A stretch of DNA of 64,000 bases. Origin: CAYGDT01 sp964348745. Lineage in GTDB: Bacteria; Patescibacteriota; Gracilibacteria; Peribacterales; Peribacteraceae. The stretch covers positions 1-64,000 of the forward strand of contig CAYGDT010000001.1 of the NCBI GenBank assembly GCA_964348745.1, read 5' to 3'. Positions 54,501-63,311 of the stretch are shown here, one piece after another; within the stretch, counting starts at the first letter, position 1, and the number at the start of each line of letters is the position of its first letter. The position numbers and the translations under genes are program-made. The notes beneath the pieces are model-generated. The model saw only the letters and a program-made list of their open reading frames with translations, ran no database searches and had not been told where the DNA came from.

Positions 54501-57500
54501 GCGGATATATGCAAGATTGTCGACTGATTTGAGTGAATTTCTATGTGCACTCAAGCTCTGCGCGAAGAAGGCTAAGGCATTCTGCTTCGCTTGCTGAGAT
54601 TGTAGGACTGCTTTGATATTAAATCTTTCTTGCAATTTATAAATATTGTCCGAGTCTCCTGTCAAAAGATTCTCAAGTACTACTTGCTCAACACATTGGT
54701 TAAACTCACGATCGGTAACTTCAAATTGTTCCTGTATGTGTTTTGCATCTGCTATTCCAATCTCAGTGAGACACCTGCAAATACCTGCGAGTACACTCGT
54801 GTGTGTTTCCGGGTCATTCTTTAGTTGTTCACCGATTGCAAAAGCATCTTCAAGTCTCTGATACGTATCCAAGCCTCCAAGTGCAATAATGTCTTGAGCT
54901 CTATTTGCAGCTTGAGCTTGTAACTTGTCAAATTCCGGATCCACATCCTGTAGATTAAATTTTGTTGCCAATTCTCCTGCACGAACGTAATTTGCGGGTT
55001 GATGCTTTTGTCGCACTATAAGAAGGTTCCTACATTTTACTGAGGCAAATTTCTGTAGAAATTCACTGGTCACGAATGAATTTTCAAGTAAGAAGTCACA
55101 GAGTTGCTCAAAAGAGTCTTTGTCGCTTATAGCAGGTTCAAGCAATCCATCGATGATAGTATTGTTAAGAAATCCCTGATTGACTCCGTAGACCTTAATA
55201 ATTTCAGCTGCCAGACGCATTGGTTCTTCAAGCCCTTGATCTTGCCATGAAATAGGTTTTGGTTCGTCTTGAAAGGTACGCTTTTGTTCTGCCTTTTTCC
55301 ATTGTAGTAATTCTTTCAGCCGTGATTGTACTTGATCAGTAACACGTTCATCGTTAAGAATATCTTTTCCTAGGATCGCTGTGATTTCTGCTATTTCAGA
55401 AGGTACTTCTTCAATTGTTATTTTTTTTACATTCCTGCCTAGACGAAATGCTAGATTTCCGCGGAGAGTTGCATCCGATCTATCCACAGAAATGCCCAAC
55501 TCACGTTCACCTTCGATAAATGAATTAAAGGGCAATTTCATATTCCAAGTCAGCTTAACCAGACCTTCACGCACCGCTGCCTCGTAATCACTGTCCTGCA
55601 ATCCAAATTCAGTTTTTGACTGCTTCGCAATTTCCCAGTTTCCCTTACTCACATTTAATGTTACGACTTTTTTTGCCAATGATTTCATTTCACGAGATTC
55701 ATTTTTAAAACCGCGCTCTCTTAATATATCCCCAGCGACTAACACCGTTTTCTCAGATTTTTCTGCATGTTTAAGAAGGACACTTTTAGGAATGTCAAAA
55801 ACCCGTAGAAAATCTCCGAGCTTCGCTGGTAGGTCTTGATCTATACGTCCGCTCATTAATGATCCAACCGCTAACTCTCGCATTTCACCAGTTAATGGGA
55901 TGCCATATCTCTGCTGCAATTCAATTGCCTTTTGAAGATTTGTTGTCGTATAGCCTAATTTATCACTCGATAGAAGATTGAAGATTGCTGCTTGCATCTC
56001 CTGTTGGAGTGCCTCCTGTAAGGAACCCTTCGGTCCGATGCCCACTTCCTTTTTTGATCTTAGGATTTCAATTGTTTCGATTACATCAGCAATTGGACCA
56101 TCACAGATGAATATATTGAGACTATTAATAATTGCTGCTCGCAGTCTGTATGGCTCGGCATCAGGGTGGGTCTTTAAATACGGCAGAGGATTTTTTCCGA
56201 CCCTAAATGCTTCAGTGAATTCTCTGTTTTTTTTTACTTCCGCTTCATCATTTTCTGTTCTTTCAGTTGCCCAAGGATCTGAATCCGCTTCCATTTCACT
56301 AGCATTTCTATTAAAAAAATTCTCTGCTTCATCTCTAGAGTCAATCGTCGCCACTCCGCTATCACTCGTTCCTCCGGAACCAAATGGCCATAGTTTTCCA
56401 AGCCAACTGCCGCAGAGACCGGCATCCAAGAGTAGCTGTGCCTCATCACGGGAAAATACACCATTGCGCATAAGGGCCAGCCCCTTCACTGTTTTTTGCC
56501 CCTCTGTGAGATTATCAATTTCTCCGGGTTTGTTATGTGCATCAAGAAGAGTATCTTTTTGTTTCTGCGAAAGCTCGTATCCGAGTAGTACTCCTGCAAT
56601 TTCTTTGCGCTCAGTATCGGAGATAGTATGATTCATCAGGTATGAAAGCATCGTGGCGGTATCTTTGTTCTTGGCCACTTCGCTCAGTACAATTTCCTGT
56701 TCTCCACCCAACGAGTCCACTCTGTTTAGAGGAGAGAATTTTGCCTCTATCTTGCCAAGGACATCAAGCTCGTCGTAGAGATCAAAGTACGCATTTTGTT
56801 CATCAAAATCTCCGTGCGTCTTTTTAAATAATGCTGTGTGTTTATCCATTATTTCTCTGCAGATCGTCGCTGCTTCCTGTGGAGAAACTCCAAACTCAGC
56901 CTCAAAGTCATAGGCAGGATCGACGGCAGAACGCTCGAGAGCTTTCGATATTCCGAGTACTGCATTCAACTCGGAAATGGCAGTCGGATCATTCATCCGG
57001 AATCGAAATGAAACAAGCTGCCTGTCACCGGCGATGTACGATAGGAAATCTTTTCGAGAGGCTGCAAGTGGCGAATAGTATGCGAGTAGGGAATGGGGAG
57101 GCTTTCGATCTGTCGTTCGCATATCAGTCGGTCGAGAGACTTGCACGTCTTCTCCAAGTAACTGCAGTGTAGGTTTATTTGCAATCGTACTTCTGATCGT
57201 ATAAACATTCCTGAAGAGAAGCGGATATAGGAAAGATGTGAATCGATATCCTGCATTCTCATGGAGGAAGGCCTCACCGATCATCATTATTCGCTGATTT
57301 TTGAGATAGGTCATTGTAATCGTCGACCCACCGGCGGTAATCGAGACAGTGTATTCATTCGCATTCAAAGATGTTTGAGAAATCGAAACAGTAAACTCGG
57401 CTTCTTGATAGGCTTTTGTGTCTTTGTGTATGCCAGACAAGGTAAACGAGGCAGTATATGGATTGCCTGACCATACCTCATGCATTCTCGCCTGCAGATC

Positions 57501-60500
57501 AAGTGCCTCAACGGGATCACCTGCGACAACCTGAACCTCCCTACTAAGAACTTGGTTCTCTCTGGATTCCTGAGCTTCATTTGCTTGTATCAATCTCTCG
57601 TACGCGACGTCATCCAGAGACTGTTGAAATTCTGGATTTTTTCTCAGCGTCTCGTAATCGCTTGAACTGAACTCCAGAAGTGTCGATTCTCCGAGGGAAA
57701 CAACATGAGCGGTACGCGTACCGGTGATCATACCAATTTCACCGAGGACTTCGCCGACTCCGATACTCCCAACTGCAATAAAGTGACTCGGCGTCGCATC
57801 CTTTCCACCATCAGTAACAGATATGTTTGCCTCCGAGACCACTTGGAGTGGCTCTGCAGCAGCAAGGACGACGAAGAATGAATCCGCAGCATCACCTTGT
57901 CTTATCACCTGTTCGCCCGCGCTGACGTGGCGAACGGTAGGATGGATATCATCATGATGCTTTAAATACTCCAGCACAGCTTGGGCTATAGGCTTATCGC
58001 TTACTCCATCCAACGTTCTCTCCAGTCTTTGCTGGGCATCCAGCGAGCTTTCCTGTTGGTCGCCTTCTGTTATTACATTTCCTTCGTAAAGATCAATTGC
58101 TGAGTCTAAAGTATAACTGGAAGGGTATCCGGCCAGCCCCGCGTTCATTGGCAACAGCGCAAGTTCCAATGCAGTCTTGGTACCCACGGCTCCACGGAAC
58201 ACGTCTGCAATCTTTCTTAGTTTAACAGCATTGAGGTGCTCCTGCCCTCTCTCGCCAAGTTCCTCCTTGATCACTCCTACATTGCCGTCCTTATCCAATG
58301 TATTGTGTGCCACCTCAACCATTCTCGCAGCTTCATCAATAACAGATTGATCAACATGAATACCAAGTTGACGAAGTTTATTCGTGTACAAAGTTTTTGC
58401 AGAATCAATTCTTGTATCAGAATCAAGGGATATGTTCTGTCGTGTGATCATTCTCCTAATTGCATCCGTATCGCCACTCTGAACCGCTCTGAGTAGTGGA
58501 AGATTTTCCTCTAAGGAAGTTACCGAAGATTCAGTAATGCGTCGCGTTTCAAGTTTTCCATTTTGCTCCAGTAACGGAATTATTTCTGGGCTCTTTTGAA
58601 AACCTGTCCAAAGTGCCCAAATAGGATCACTCCTATCTGGCCAAGTTGCTGGATCCTCGGTCATCTGATCAATATATTTATCTGTCAGTCTTCCAAGATA
58701 CCAGTGCCCAACGGGCAATTCCTGCTTCAGAACTTCTGGTCGATTTTCGTAATAATATTTCCAAACAGCAAATGCGTCATTGTTAACTCTATTTCTATCT
58801 GAAACTAACGAACACCCATTTGATGTAACTGCTTCCATTGTGATGTCATACAACAAAGGACCGTACCCTTTTGTCACATTAGAAGAATCAACGTACATCA
58901 GTTGTGTGTCATAGATCCTATTACACACAATTTCTCCAACTACGTCACCCTTAATTTTCACAACAATCCTATCAGGAGTATAAGAAATGCTTACGGTGGA
59001 ATTTGGAATATCTTTTAATTTATCAACTGGTCTGCGAGGTTTTGCGATTTCGTCTGATGATGTTTTCATTTCCTGTTGTCCCACTATCTGCACAACCTCC
59101 TCCCCCACCCTCGCTATAAGATTGCCATCCGCAGTCACCTCCACCAGCACCCCCTGCAGTTTTAGATACTCTACGAGAGACACATGCCCCGTCGGCTTCA
59201 GATTCTTCACCGTGTAGGATCCATCCTGATTGATTAAGAGTCCATACACATCAAGAGCGCTCGATCCGTCCTTCTGACGCCCCTGTCCTCGCAGCGTTCT
59301 CATGAACACTGGTTCCTTCGTCGAAACATATTCGGACGTCAGCACGAATCCTTTTTCATCCTGTACCTGCGTTCGTACAGTGCCATCAGGCGTTTGTTCC
59401 GTAACAACCGCACCACGCTCTGCAAGATACGATCGTAAGCTTTCCGGAGAGCCGCTGTAGGCAAGTCGTGCGGTCGCACCATTCTCAAGTTTTTCCAAAC
59501 CCTCAAGCGTGACGCCGGCAGGCGAATTCATTTCAAGGCCCGAGCCGCGAGCACATGTCAGGACTGAGAATGCAAACGCGCATCCACGGAGAATGTTGGC
59601 GACCGTCGTGTTCTCCGCTTCATCGGCGTTTGCCGCTACGGATTTGAGAGTCGACTCCACGCCTTCTTGGTAATACTCCTGCATATTCTCACGGATGAAA
59701 TGCGACATGGGTCCGCGGGCTTGCGGAGAGAGACGTAAAATTCCTTCTTCGATTTGCCGAAGAGCATTGGCGCTACGAACAATTGCTCTAGCCGAGATGG
59801 CTTGCGCCGAATAGACCGCTGTTTCCTTGATACTTAATTCCTTCGCCACTTTTCCAATGTATGTACCACTACCGATCAAAAGGGACGACATAAGAAAGCT
59901 CGAACCGATCTGTATCCCTGCGGAAGCAAGGTACTGCTGCAAATTGATATCGCCTGCGGCGTAGTGCTGTATATCGGAGCGAATCGTATCGCTACTCATG
60001 CTGAGCGCTGCCTGCGCATACTCTTTCCCTGCATAACCGCCGACGGCGATGAGGGCATTATTCAAAACAAAAGCGGCGCCCGCCGTGAGTCCACCGGTCG
60101 GCACGGCCATCGCGAGGAGGACACCGGTACCGATAGCCGCAACGAGGACTACGATCTGCGGTCCGTGATTCTTCCAGAACGTATCCGTGTCGAAGGCATC
60201 CGAGCGAATGAGCGAACACAATTCGCTTACATAATCCGAATCGACGAGTGTGGAGAGCTGCGTCAGTTGCTGTTCCATCTGCGCAATCTGCTTATCGAAG
60301 TCATCTGAGGTGAGACCTTTTGGAAGCGAGCGTAATTCTTGGACCGCTTGCGCCAAATCATCACGATACGCTCCGAGCGCGCTTGCGTTATAGGTTGTTG
60401 CAAGCGTCTCTGCCAGAGCACGTGTCGTTGCCACATATCCTTCCTCCTTGTCACCTGCCATTCCTTTGTCGAGCATGTCTTTGAGCGGAGAGAAAGCCGT

Positions 60501-62084
60501 CAGTATTTCCTTGCCGTTCTTTTCTAGGGCTCTGGCTGCCGGGTGGTGCAGAAGCGAGAGTTGCAGATTATCTCTCGTAGTTTCCTCTCTCTGGAAATCG
60601 TCTTCGTACAGGGACCTGGCTCCGCCCTGTGTACGGAGGGTCACGGTACGTCCTGCACCGATCTCTTTCTTGGCGAAGGCAATATCGTTGACGGTGAGAA
60701 GAGACTCTTGCTGCTCTTTGAAATTGAATACATACGTGATGTGCGACTCATTACGACCAATCCGATTATGAAGCTCTTGAGGCTCTGGAACTTGAAGAGG
60801 TTTCGGCACACGCAAAAGTACAGCCTTGTATCCTTCCGGCACGGCTGCAAGCTTCTCCTGGACCCCTTTCGCGATAACAATGCCACTATGCTCATTTCCA
60901 TCAGAGCCGATAATTGTCGCATAGGCTGACAAGCCCCATCCCTGCATTTTTACAACTCTATGGGTCGGATCTTTCGCGACAATACTCGCATATGTCTCTG
61001 GAAGGAGTGTTTTTACTATCGTGTCATAATTGTGTCGTTTGATCGAGAATCCAACATTCTGATCATCAGGGATTGTATTGAGCTGATGCAGAATTTCCAA
61101 TGGATTCCCTGATGCCTCGAGTTCTTCGATCGCTTGATGCAGTGCTTTGCCTTGGTCTCCCCAGAGTATGTGTTGTTGCGCAGCAGAAAATTCGCTGTCA
61201 CGTTCGTCTTTCGACAGGTTTGAGAGCGCCTCTCTAATGCGTTCGTACAGATCGGACGACCTCCAAATGTCCCGCGGTATCCCGAGTGCGCCTTTAAGTA
61301 AAATGCTATCAGCCTTCTTCGGATCACTTCTGCGAAGGAGATCATCTTGAAGCAGTAGGATACTCGCTTGCGAATACTCCAAACTGCGAGCCATGAGCTG
61401 CATCCGATCGGAAAGCGTCGAAATTTCACGATTCTGCGACTGCAGCTCCCTACTCTTTGATTCAATCATTTGATTACGGTTTGTACGCAACATTAACATT
61501 TTGTGATACCATTTTTCCTTCTGCAACGTGAGATCTCCCAGAAACTCCTGCGTGCGCTCAATCGTTGGCTGCAATGTCTCCATTTGTTTCTGCATCGCAT
61601 CGAATTTTTCTGCCATATCCACCATTTCCGATCTACGAATATCAAGCTCCATTGCTGTGATCTGCTCTTCGTAACCATTGGCGATCAGCCCGGCAAGTAG
61701 GAGTCGATTAGGCAATGCAATGCCAAGCTCTCCCGATATTGTGTCGATTGTACGAATGCTGGCATTCGCCTGCATCACATCCATAGCATGTGCATTTTGA
61801 TCGTAGATCGTGGAATACAGACGAACGATACCGATGTTATCGACTCCCGACTTTTGAAGCAGCTCATGAAAAAGCTGGTACTGCGGCAGTTCTTCGACGA
61901 TTACATCCTGCAGATGTACGAGTGTTTGTTTCGCATTCTGTGAATCCTTCTGCGCATCCGTTTGTAATTCTGTGACATCATGCCTAGCATGTTCATTTAA
62001 AACGAGTGAGTTCTCCTGTATATCGGGGAGAGCTGGATTTTCATCGGAAGGCCGATTTCTGTCTGTATTTTTGGGTATTTCCAT
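51570..62084 (-). CDS. Giant multi-domain protein, 3504 aa, unknown function
   Basis: A 10.5-kb frame with no signal peptide. From N- to C-terminus: a coiled-coil region (about residues 50-330), mixed domains, hydrophobic segments near 640-690 (VVLVAAIGTGVLLAMAVPTG and a second), and a region near 1025-1130 with KGYGPLLYDITMEAV and SDRNRVNNDAFAVWKYYYEN that resembles acetyltransferase-fold domains of phage polyvalent proteins. Next is a cyclic-nucleotide-binding-like domain near 1385-1480 (AGEQVIRQGDAADSFFVVL, IGVGEVLGEIGMITGTRTA). A long helical solenoid spans about 1960-2735 with units like ATKFNLQDVDPEFDKLQAQA. A CCMPFGSGKNNVYMFNP motif lies near 3125, and a C-terminal GNAT-like domain at about 3335-3495 (RGYLLAYEGVL, GGSLIKAFVEQYKNEYL). 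ATG 62084 is about 24 bases from the RNA start; upstream ATGs fall before or in the promoter. Domain calls are by eye. Confidence 0.8.
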   Translation of the reverse strand: MEIPKNTDRNRPSDENPALPDIQENSLVLNEHARHDVTELQTDAQKDSQNAKQTLVHLQDVIVEELPQYQLFHELLQKSGVDNIGIVRLYSTIYDQNAHAMDVMQANASIRTIDTISGELGIALPNRLLLAGLIANGYEEQITAMELDIRRSEMVDMAEKFDAMQKQMETLQPTIERTQEFLGDLTLQKEKWYHKMLMLRTNRNQMIESKSRELQSQNREISTLSDRMQLMARSLEYSQASILLLQDDLLRRSDPKKADSILLKGALGIPRDIWRSSDLYERIREALSNLSKDERDSEFSAAQQHILWGDQGKALHQAIEELEASGNPLEILHQLNTIPDDQNVGFSIKRHNYDTIVKTLLPETYASIVAKDPTHRVVKMQGWGLSAYATIIGSDGNEHSGIVIAKGVQEKLAAVPEGYKAVLLRVPKPLQVPEPQELHNRIGRNESHITYVFNFKEQQESLLTVNDIAFAKKEIGAGRTVTLRTQGGARSLYEDDFQREETTRDNLQLSLLHHPAARALEKNGKEILTAFSPLKDMLDKGMAGDKEEGYVATTRALAETLATTYNASALGAYRDDLAQAVQELRSLPKGLTSDDFDKQIAQMEQQLTQLSTLVDSDYVSELCSLIRSDAFDTDTFWKNHGPQIVVLVAAIGTGVLLAMAVPTGGLTAGAAFVLNNALIAVGGYAGKEYAQAALSMSSDTIRSDIQHYAAGDINLQQYLASAGIQIGSSFLMSSLLIGSGTYIGKVAKELSIKETAVYSAQAISARAIVRSANALRQIEEGILRLSPQARGPMSHFIRENMQEYYQEGVESTLKSVAANADEAENTTVANILRGCAFAFSVLTCARGSGLEMNSPAGVTLEGLEKLENGATARLAYSGSPESLRSYLAERGAVVTEQTPDGTVRTQVQDEKGFVLTSEYVSTKEPVFMRTLRGQGRQKDGSSALDVYGLLINQDGSYTVKNLKPTGHVSLVEYLKLQGVLVEVTADGNLIARVGEEVVQIVGQQEMKTSSDEIAKPRRPVDKLKDIPNSTVSISYTPDRIVVKIKGDVVGEIVCNRIYDTQLMYVDSSNVTKGYGPLLYDITMEAVTSNGCSLVSDRNRVNNDAFAVWKYYYENRPEVLKQELPVGHWYLGRLTDKYIDQMTEDPATWPDRSDPIWALWTGFQKSPEIIPLLEQNGKLETRRITESSVTSLEENLPLLRAVQSGDTDAIRRMITRQNISLDSDTRIDSAKTLYTNKLRQLGIHVDQSVIDEAARMVEVAHNTLDKDGNVGVIKEELGERGQEHLNAVKLRKIADVFRGAVGTKTALELALLPMNAGLAGYPSSYTLDSAIDLYEGNVITEGDQQESSLDAQQRLERTLDGVSDKPIAQAVLEYLKHHDDIHPTVRHVSAGEQVIRQGDAADSFFVVLAAAEPLQVVSEANISVTDGGKDATPSHFIAVGSIGVGEVLGEIGMITGTRTAHVVSLGESTLLEFSSSDYETLRKNPEFQQSLDDVAYERLIQANEAQESRENQVLSREVQVVAGDPVEALDLQARMHEVWSGNPYTASFTLSGIHKDTKAYQEAEFTVSISQTSLNANEYTVSITAGGSTITMTYLKNQRIMMIGEAFLHENAGYRFTSFLYPLLFRNVYTIRSTIANKPTLQLLGEDVQVSRPTDMRTTDRKPPHSLLAYYSPLAASRKDFLSYIAGDRQLVSFRFRMNDPTAISELNAVLGISKALERSAVDPAYDFEAEFGVSPQEAATICREIMDKHTALFKKTHGDFDEQNAYFDLYDELDVLGKIEAKFSPLNRVDSLGGEQEIVLSEVAKNKDTATMLSYLMNHTISDTERKEIAGVLLGYELSQKQKDTLLDAHNKPGEIDNLTEGQKTVKGLALMRNGVFSRDEAQLLLDAGLCGSWLGKLWPFGSGGTSDSGVATIDSRDEAENFFNRNASEMEADSDPWATERTENDEAEVKKNREFTEAFRVGKNPLPYLKTHPDAEPYRLRAAIINSLNIFICDGPIADVIETIEILRSKKEVGIGPKGSLQEALQQEMQAAIFNLLSSDKLGYTTTNLQKAIELQQRYGIPLTGEMRELAVGSLMSGRIDQDLPAKLGDFLRVFDIPKSVLLKHAEKSEKTVLVAGDILRERGFKNESREMKSLAKKVVTLNVSKGNWEIAKQSKTEFGLQDSDYEAAVREGLVKLTWNMKLPFNSFIEGERELGISVDRSDATLRGNLAFRLGRNVKKITIEEVPSEIAEITAILGKDILNDERVTDQVQSRLKELLQWKKAEQKRTFQDEPKPISWQDQGLEEPMRLAAEIIKVYGVNQGFLNNTIIDGLLEPAISDKDSFEQLCDFLLENSFVTSEFLQKFASVKCRNLLIVRQKHQPANYVRAGELATKFNLQDVDPEFDKLQAQAANRAQDIIALGGLDTYQRLEDAFAIGEQLKNDPETHTSVLAGICRCLTEIGIADAKHIQEQFEVTDREFNQCVEQVVLENLLTGDSDNIYKLQERFNIKAVLQSQQAKQNALAFFAQSLSAHRNSLKSVDNLAYIRDAVGLEYEEIKNHLREGILQALLSRGSSSINFIQALGKSFDLSEILSEPDIRNTIITRMAENISDSSYEIQLENHPAVALQTATNLGHEGMQSAQRRAIGLLLCSTHDTTQRISELLSDCAITDVSLSTYLEECTQPIRDIIALFDMKTLEDLTTFRAANKKFIEHILISGRPIAITKEDLPAIAKLHVTFFEAEFIQHEARPPMPEKFDIKNIAESNDYETLFWVLKKNMAGLTTEWDDARNVSRPFENGVFRFNEKGTKDGNQRMLAYIDRPGLTRHDALHAFDQILKLQSASGLSPTQFYNNILHRVAMDGAQYSEGTAHHHLNAIAQSINLDFETMQKNAARFKGIARLQELVVLFNSSDQIFESWGSLKKYAELSHMLEQAEGLEKLQEYRAQGKNELCDFAEMLAFHPNSQVSIAHVMEFVENPARFLDHADSHTPDEVHNRKKPTNYVIIPNLDLTAEQLRDALVEGYLDQLQQFRPLEIRYTVPKNKNAPTNTRDALKLAIGSKRMDVPGKAKNSEKVFGRANAELKKHGLNLQSYLAGEEVSSDIKGEVDAALLAIVHDEAIGMEKPEMVTLVAKINLKSSPDGVLAGNDTACCMPFGSGKNNVYMFNPGTAVFTLQLVNADGTTRTIAQSLMTRDKDIKTNIADVVSRLQKSGEKMNDIIPEEVLMEEQSFASADNVEVAPNYKGNEWPSLIQNVYGDFFFEYMKRYAEADGLHADHIPIGKGYSDAMTNLPTIPNTFAPEAPVGYSDKLHEEVYSLDIRTPKYSDDAKQVTEHEKPQGTVQPQISVRGVDFLDFTDTLPIAYLEGKAYSDNESLMVYLHNIENGLIAKDINNTMKGRPNMSLKYRDDNGKVRGYLLAYEGVLDKRNNERALYIADLASDRENPRAGGSLIKAFVEQYKNEYLAKGDMIPLYMEAREQTSYRIIQRQLEKIAEETGIELELEELPTYQSGADTMHPVLIRPRLRSS

Positions 62085-62114
62085 GCGACAGGATTCTTTG
62101 GGAAAAATCATATT

Positions 62115-62123
62115 ATTATAGCA
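62115..62123 (-). promoter_or_regulatory. Extended -10 promoter of the giant gene
   Basis: TGC followed by a perfect TATAAT (62115-62120) on the minus strand. The predicted RNA start is near 62108, before the ATG at 62084. It lies back to back with the folD promoter region. Confidence 0.6.
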
Positions 62124-62191
62124 GAAATCGACCATAGGAGCCATATGCAGGTCCGATTCTGCAAATGAGGACTTTATGATACTATCTGCCC

Positions 62192-63046
62192 GTGACACCC
62201 CTCCTCCTCGACGGCAAAATCGCAAGCCAAGTGTGGCTTGATTTCCTCAAACCCATGGTGGAAGCCTTAGATCCCAAGCTCGTTGTTATTCAGGTTGGGC
62301 AGGATCCCGCGAGCACGAGTTACATCAAACAGAAGATCAAGAGCTGCGACGCAGTCGGCATGTGCTACGAACACAGGCATCTTCCGGAGGACACGACGCT
62401 TGAGCATCTGTTTACTATCGTGCATGCGCTCAATGAGGACACAGATACTTCGGGATTCATACTTCAACTCCCTCTTCCTGCGCATCTGCAACCCCATGTT
62501 CCTCGCATCTTACGAGAGATTGATCCGATGAAAGATGTCGACGGTTTCACTGCGTATAATCTTGGAAAGATGTTCCTCGGAACCGAGTTTGAGCACCTGC
62601 CACCCGCAACGCCCGGCGGCGTGATCCGACTTCTGGAACACTACAACATCGACGTACAAGGCAAAGACGCCGTCGTCGTCGGACATAGCAATACCGTCGG
62701 TAAACCTTTGGCGACCATGCTCCTCAATCGCAATGCAACTGTCAGCTCTTGTCACATTCACACGAAAGATCTTGCGCACTACACACGCAACGCCGATCTT
62801 CTCTTTGTTGCGGTTGGTAAACCCGGACTCATTACTGCGGGTATGGTGAAGGAAGGAGCAGTCGTAGTGGACATCGGCATTTCGAGAACTGATGAAGGCC
62901 TGAAGGGCGACGTGGATTTCGATGCCGTTCAAAAGAAAGTCTCAGCAATTACACCGGTACCCGGGGGAGTCGGTCCCATGACGGTTGCAAGCTTGATCCG
63001 TAACTGCGTGACAGCGAAGGAGAGGCAGATGGCATTGAGAGAATGA
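62192..63046 (+). CDS. folD: Methylenetetrahydrofolate dehydrogenase/cyclohydrolase
   Basis: FolD interconverts 5,10-methylene- and 10-formyl-tetrahydrofolate, supplying one-carbon units for purines and formyl-methionine. The 284-residue length is normal. The active-site lysine lies in ASTSYIKQKIKSC (about residue 47), QLPLPAHL and DPMKDVDGF are intact, and the NADP-binding domain has VVGHSNTVGKPLA and the closing TPVPGGVGPMT. Translation starts at GTG 62192, a few bases after a TATGAT hexamer. It is followed by purF, fitting a shared role in purine synthesis. Ends with TGA, evidence for the standard code. Confidence 0.96.
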   Translation: MTPLLLDGKIASQVWLDFLKPMVEALDPKLVVIQVGQDPASTSYIKQKIKSCDAVGMCYEHRHLPEDTTLEHLFTIVHALNEDTDTSGFILQLPLPAHLQPHVPRILREIDPMKDVDGFTAYNLGKMFLGTEFEHLPPATPGGVIRLLEHYNIDVQGKDAVVVGHSNTVGKPLATMLLNRNATVSSCHIHTKDLAHYTRNADLLFVAVGKPGLITAGMVKEGAVVVDIGISRTDEGLKGDVDFDAVQKKVSAITPVPGGVGPMTVASLIRNCVTAKERQMALRE

Positions 63047-63311
63047 CCCCACTACGCCAAGGCTTCGAGGGGCAAGCCAATGAGCAATTGTATTTTCTTG
63101 CGTCTCATAAAAACATCTATAGAATGACTCCGTGGTAAGCCAAATTTCTTTTCAATTTTCGGTCTCACGGGTTCCCTCCCTACGAGCCCGGAGGGAAATG
63201 AAAAATAATAGTGGAAAGTGCCTGCCTGCCGGCGAGGCAGGGATAGTGGCTTTTGCGTTGTCAGAATTTTGTTTTCCACTCTGCGTTATTCACTATCCGT
63301 TCGCATAGAGC
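63047..63311. other. folD-purF spacer with repeat elements
   Basis: About 265 bases. A relative of the dispersed element (ACTACGCCAAGG...GGGGCAAGCC) lies at 63049-63078 directly after the folD stop. A CCTGCC/GGCAGG palindrome lies at 63221-63241. No promoter for purF is convincing and no gene is seen. Confidence 0.6.
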
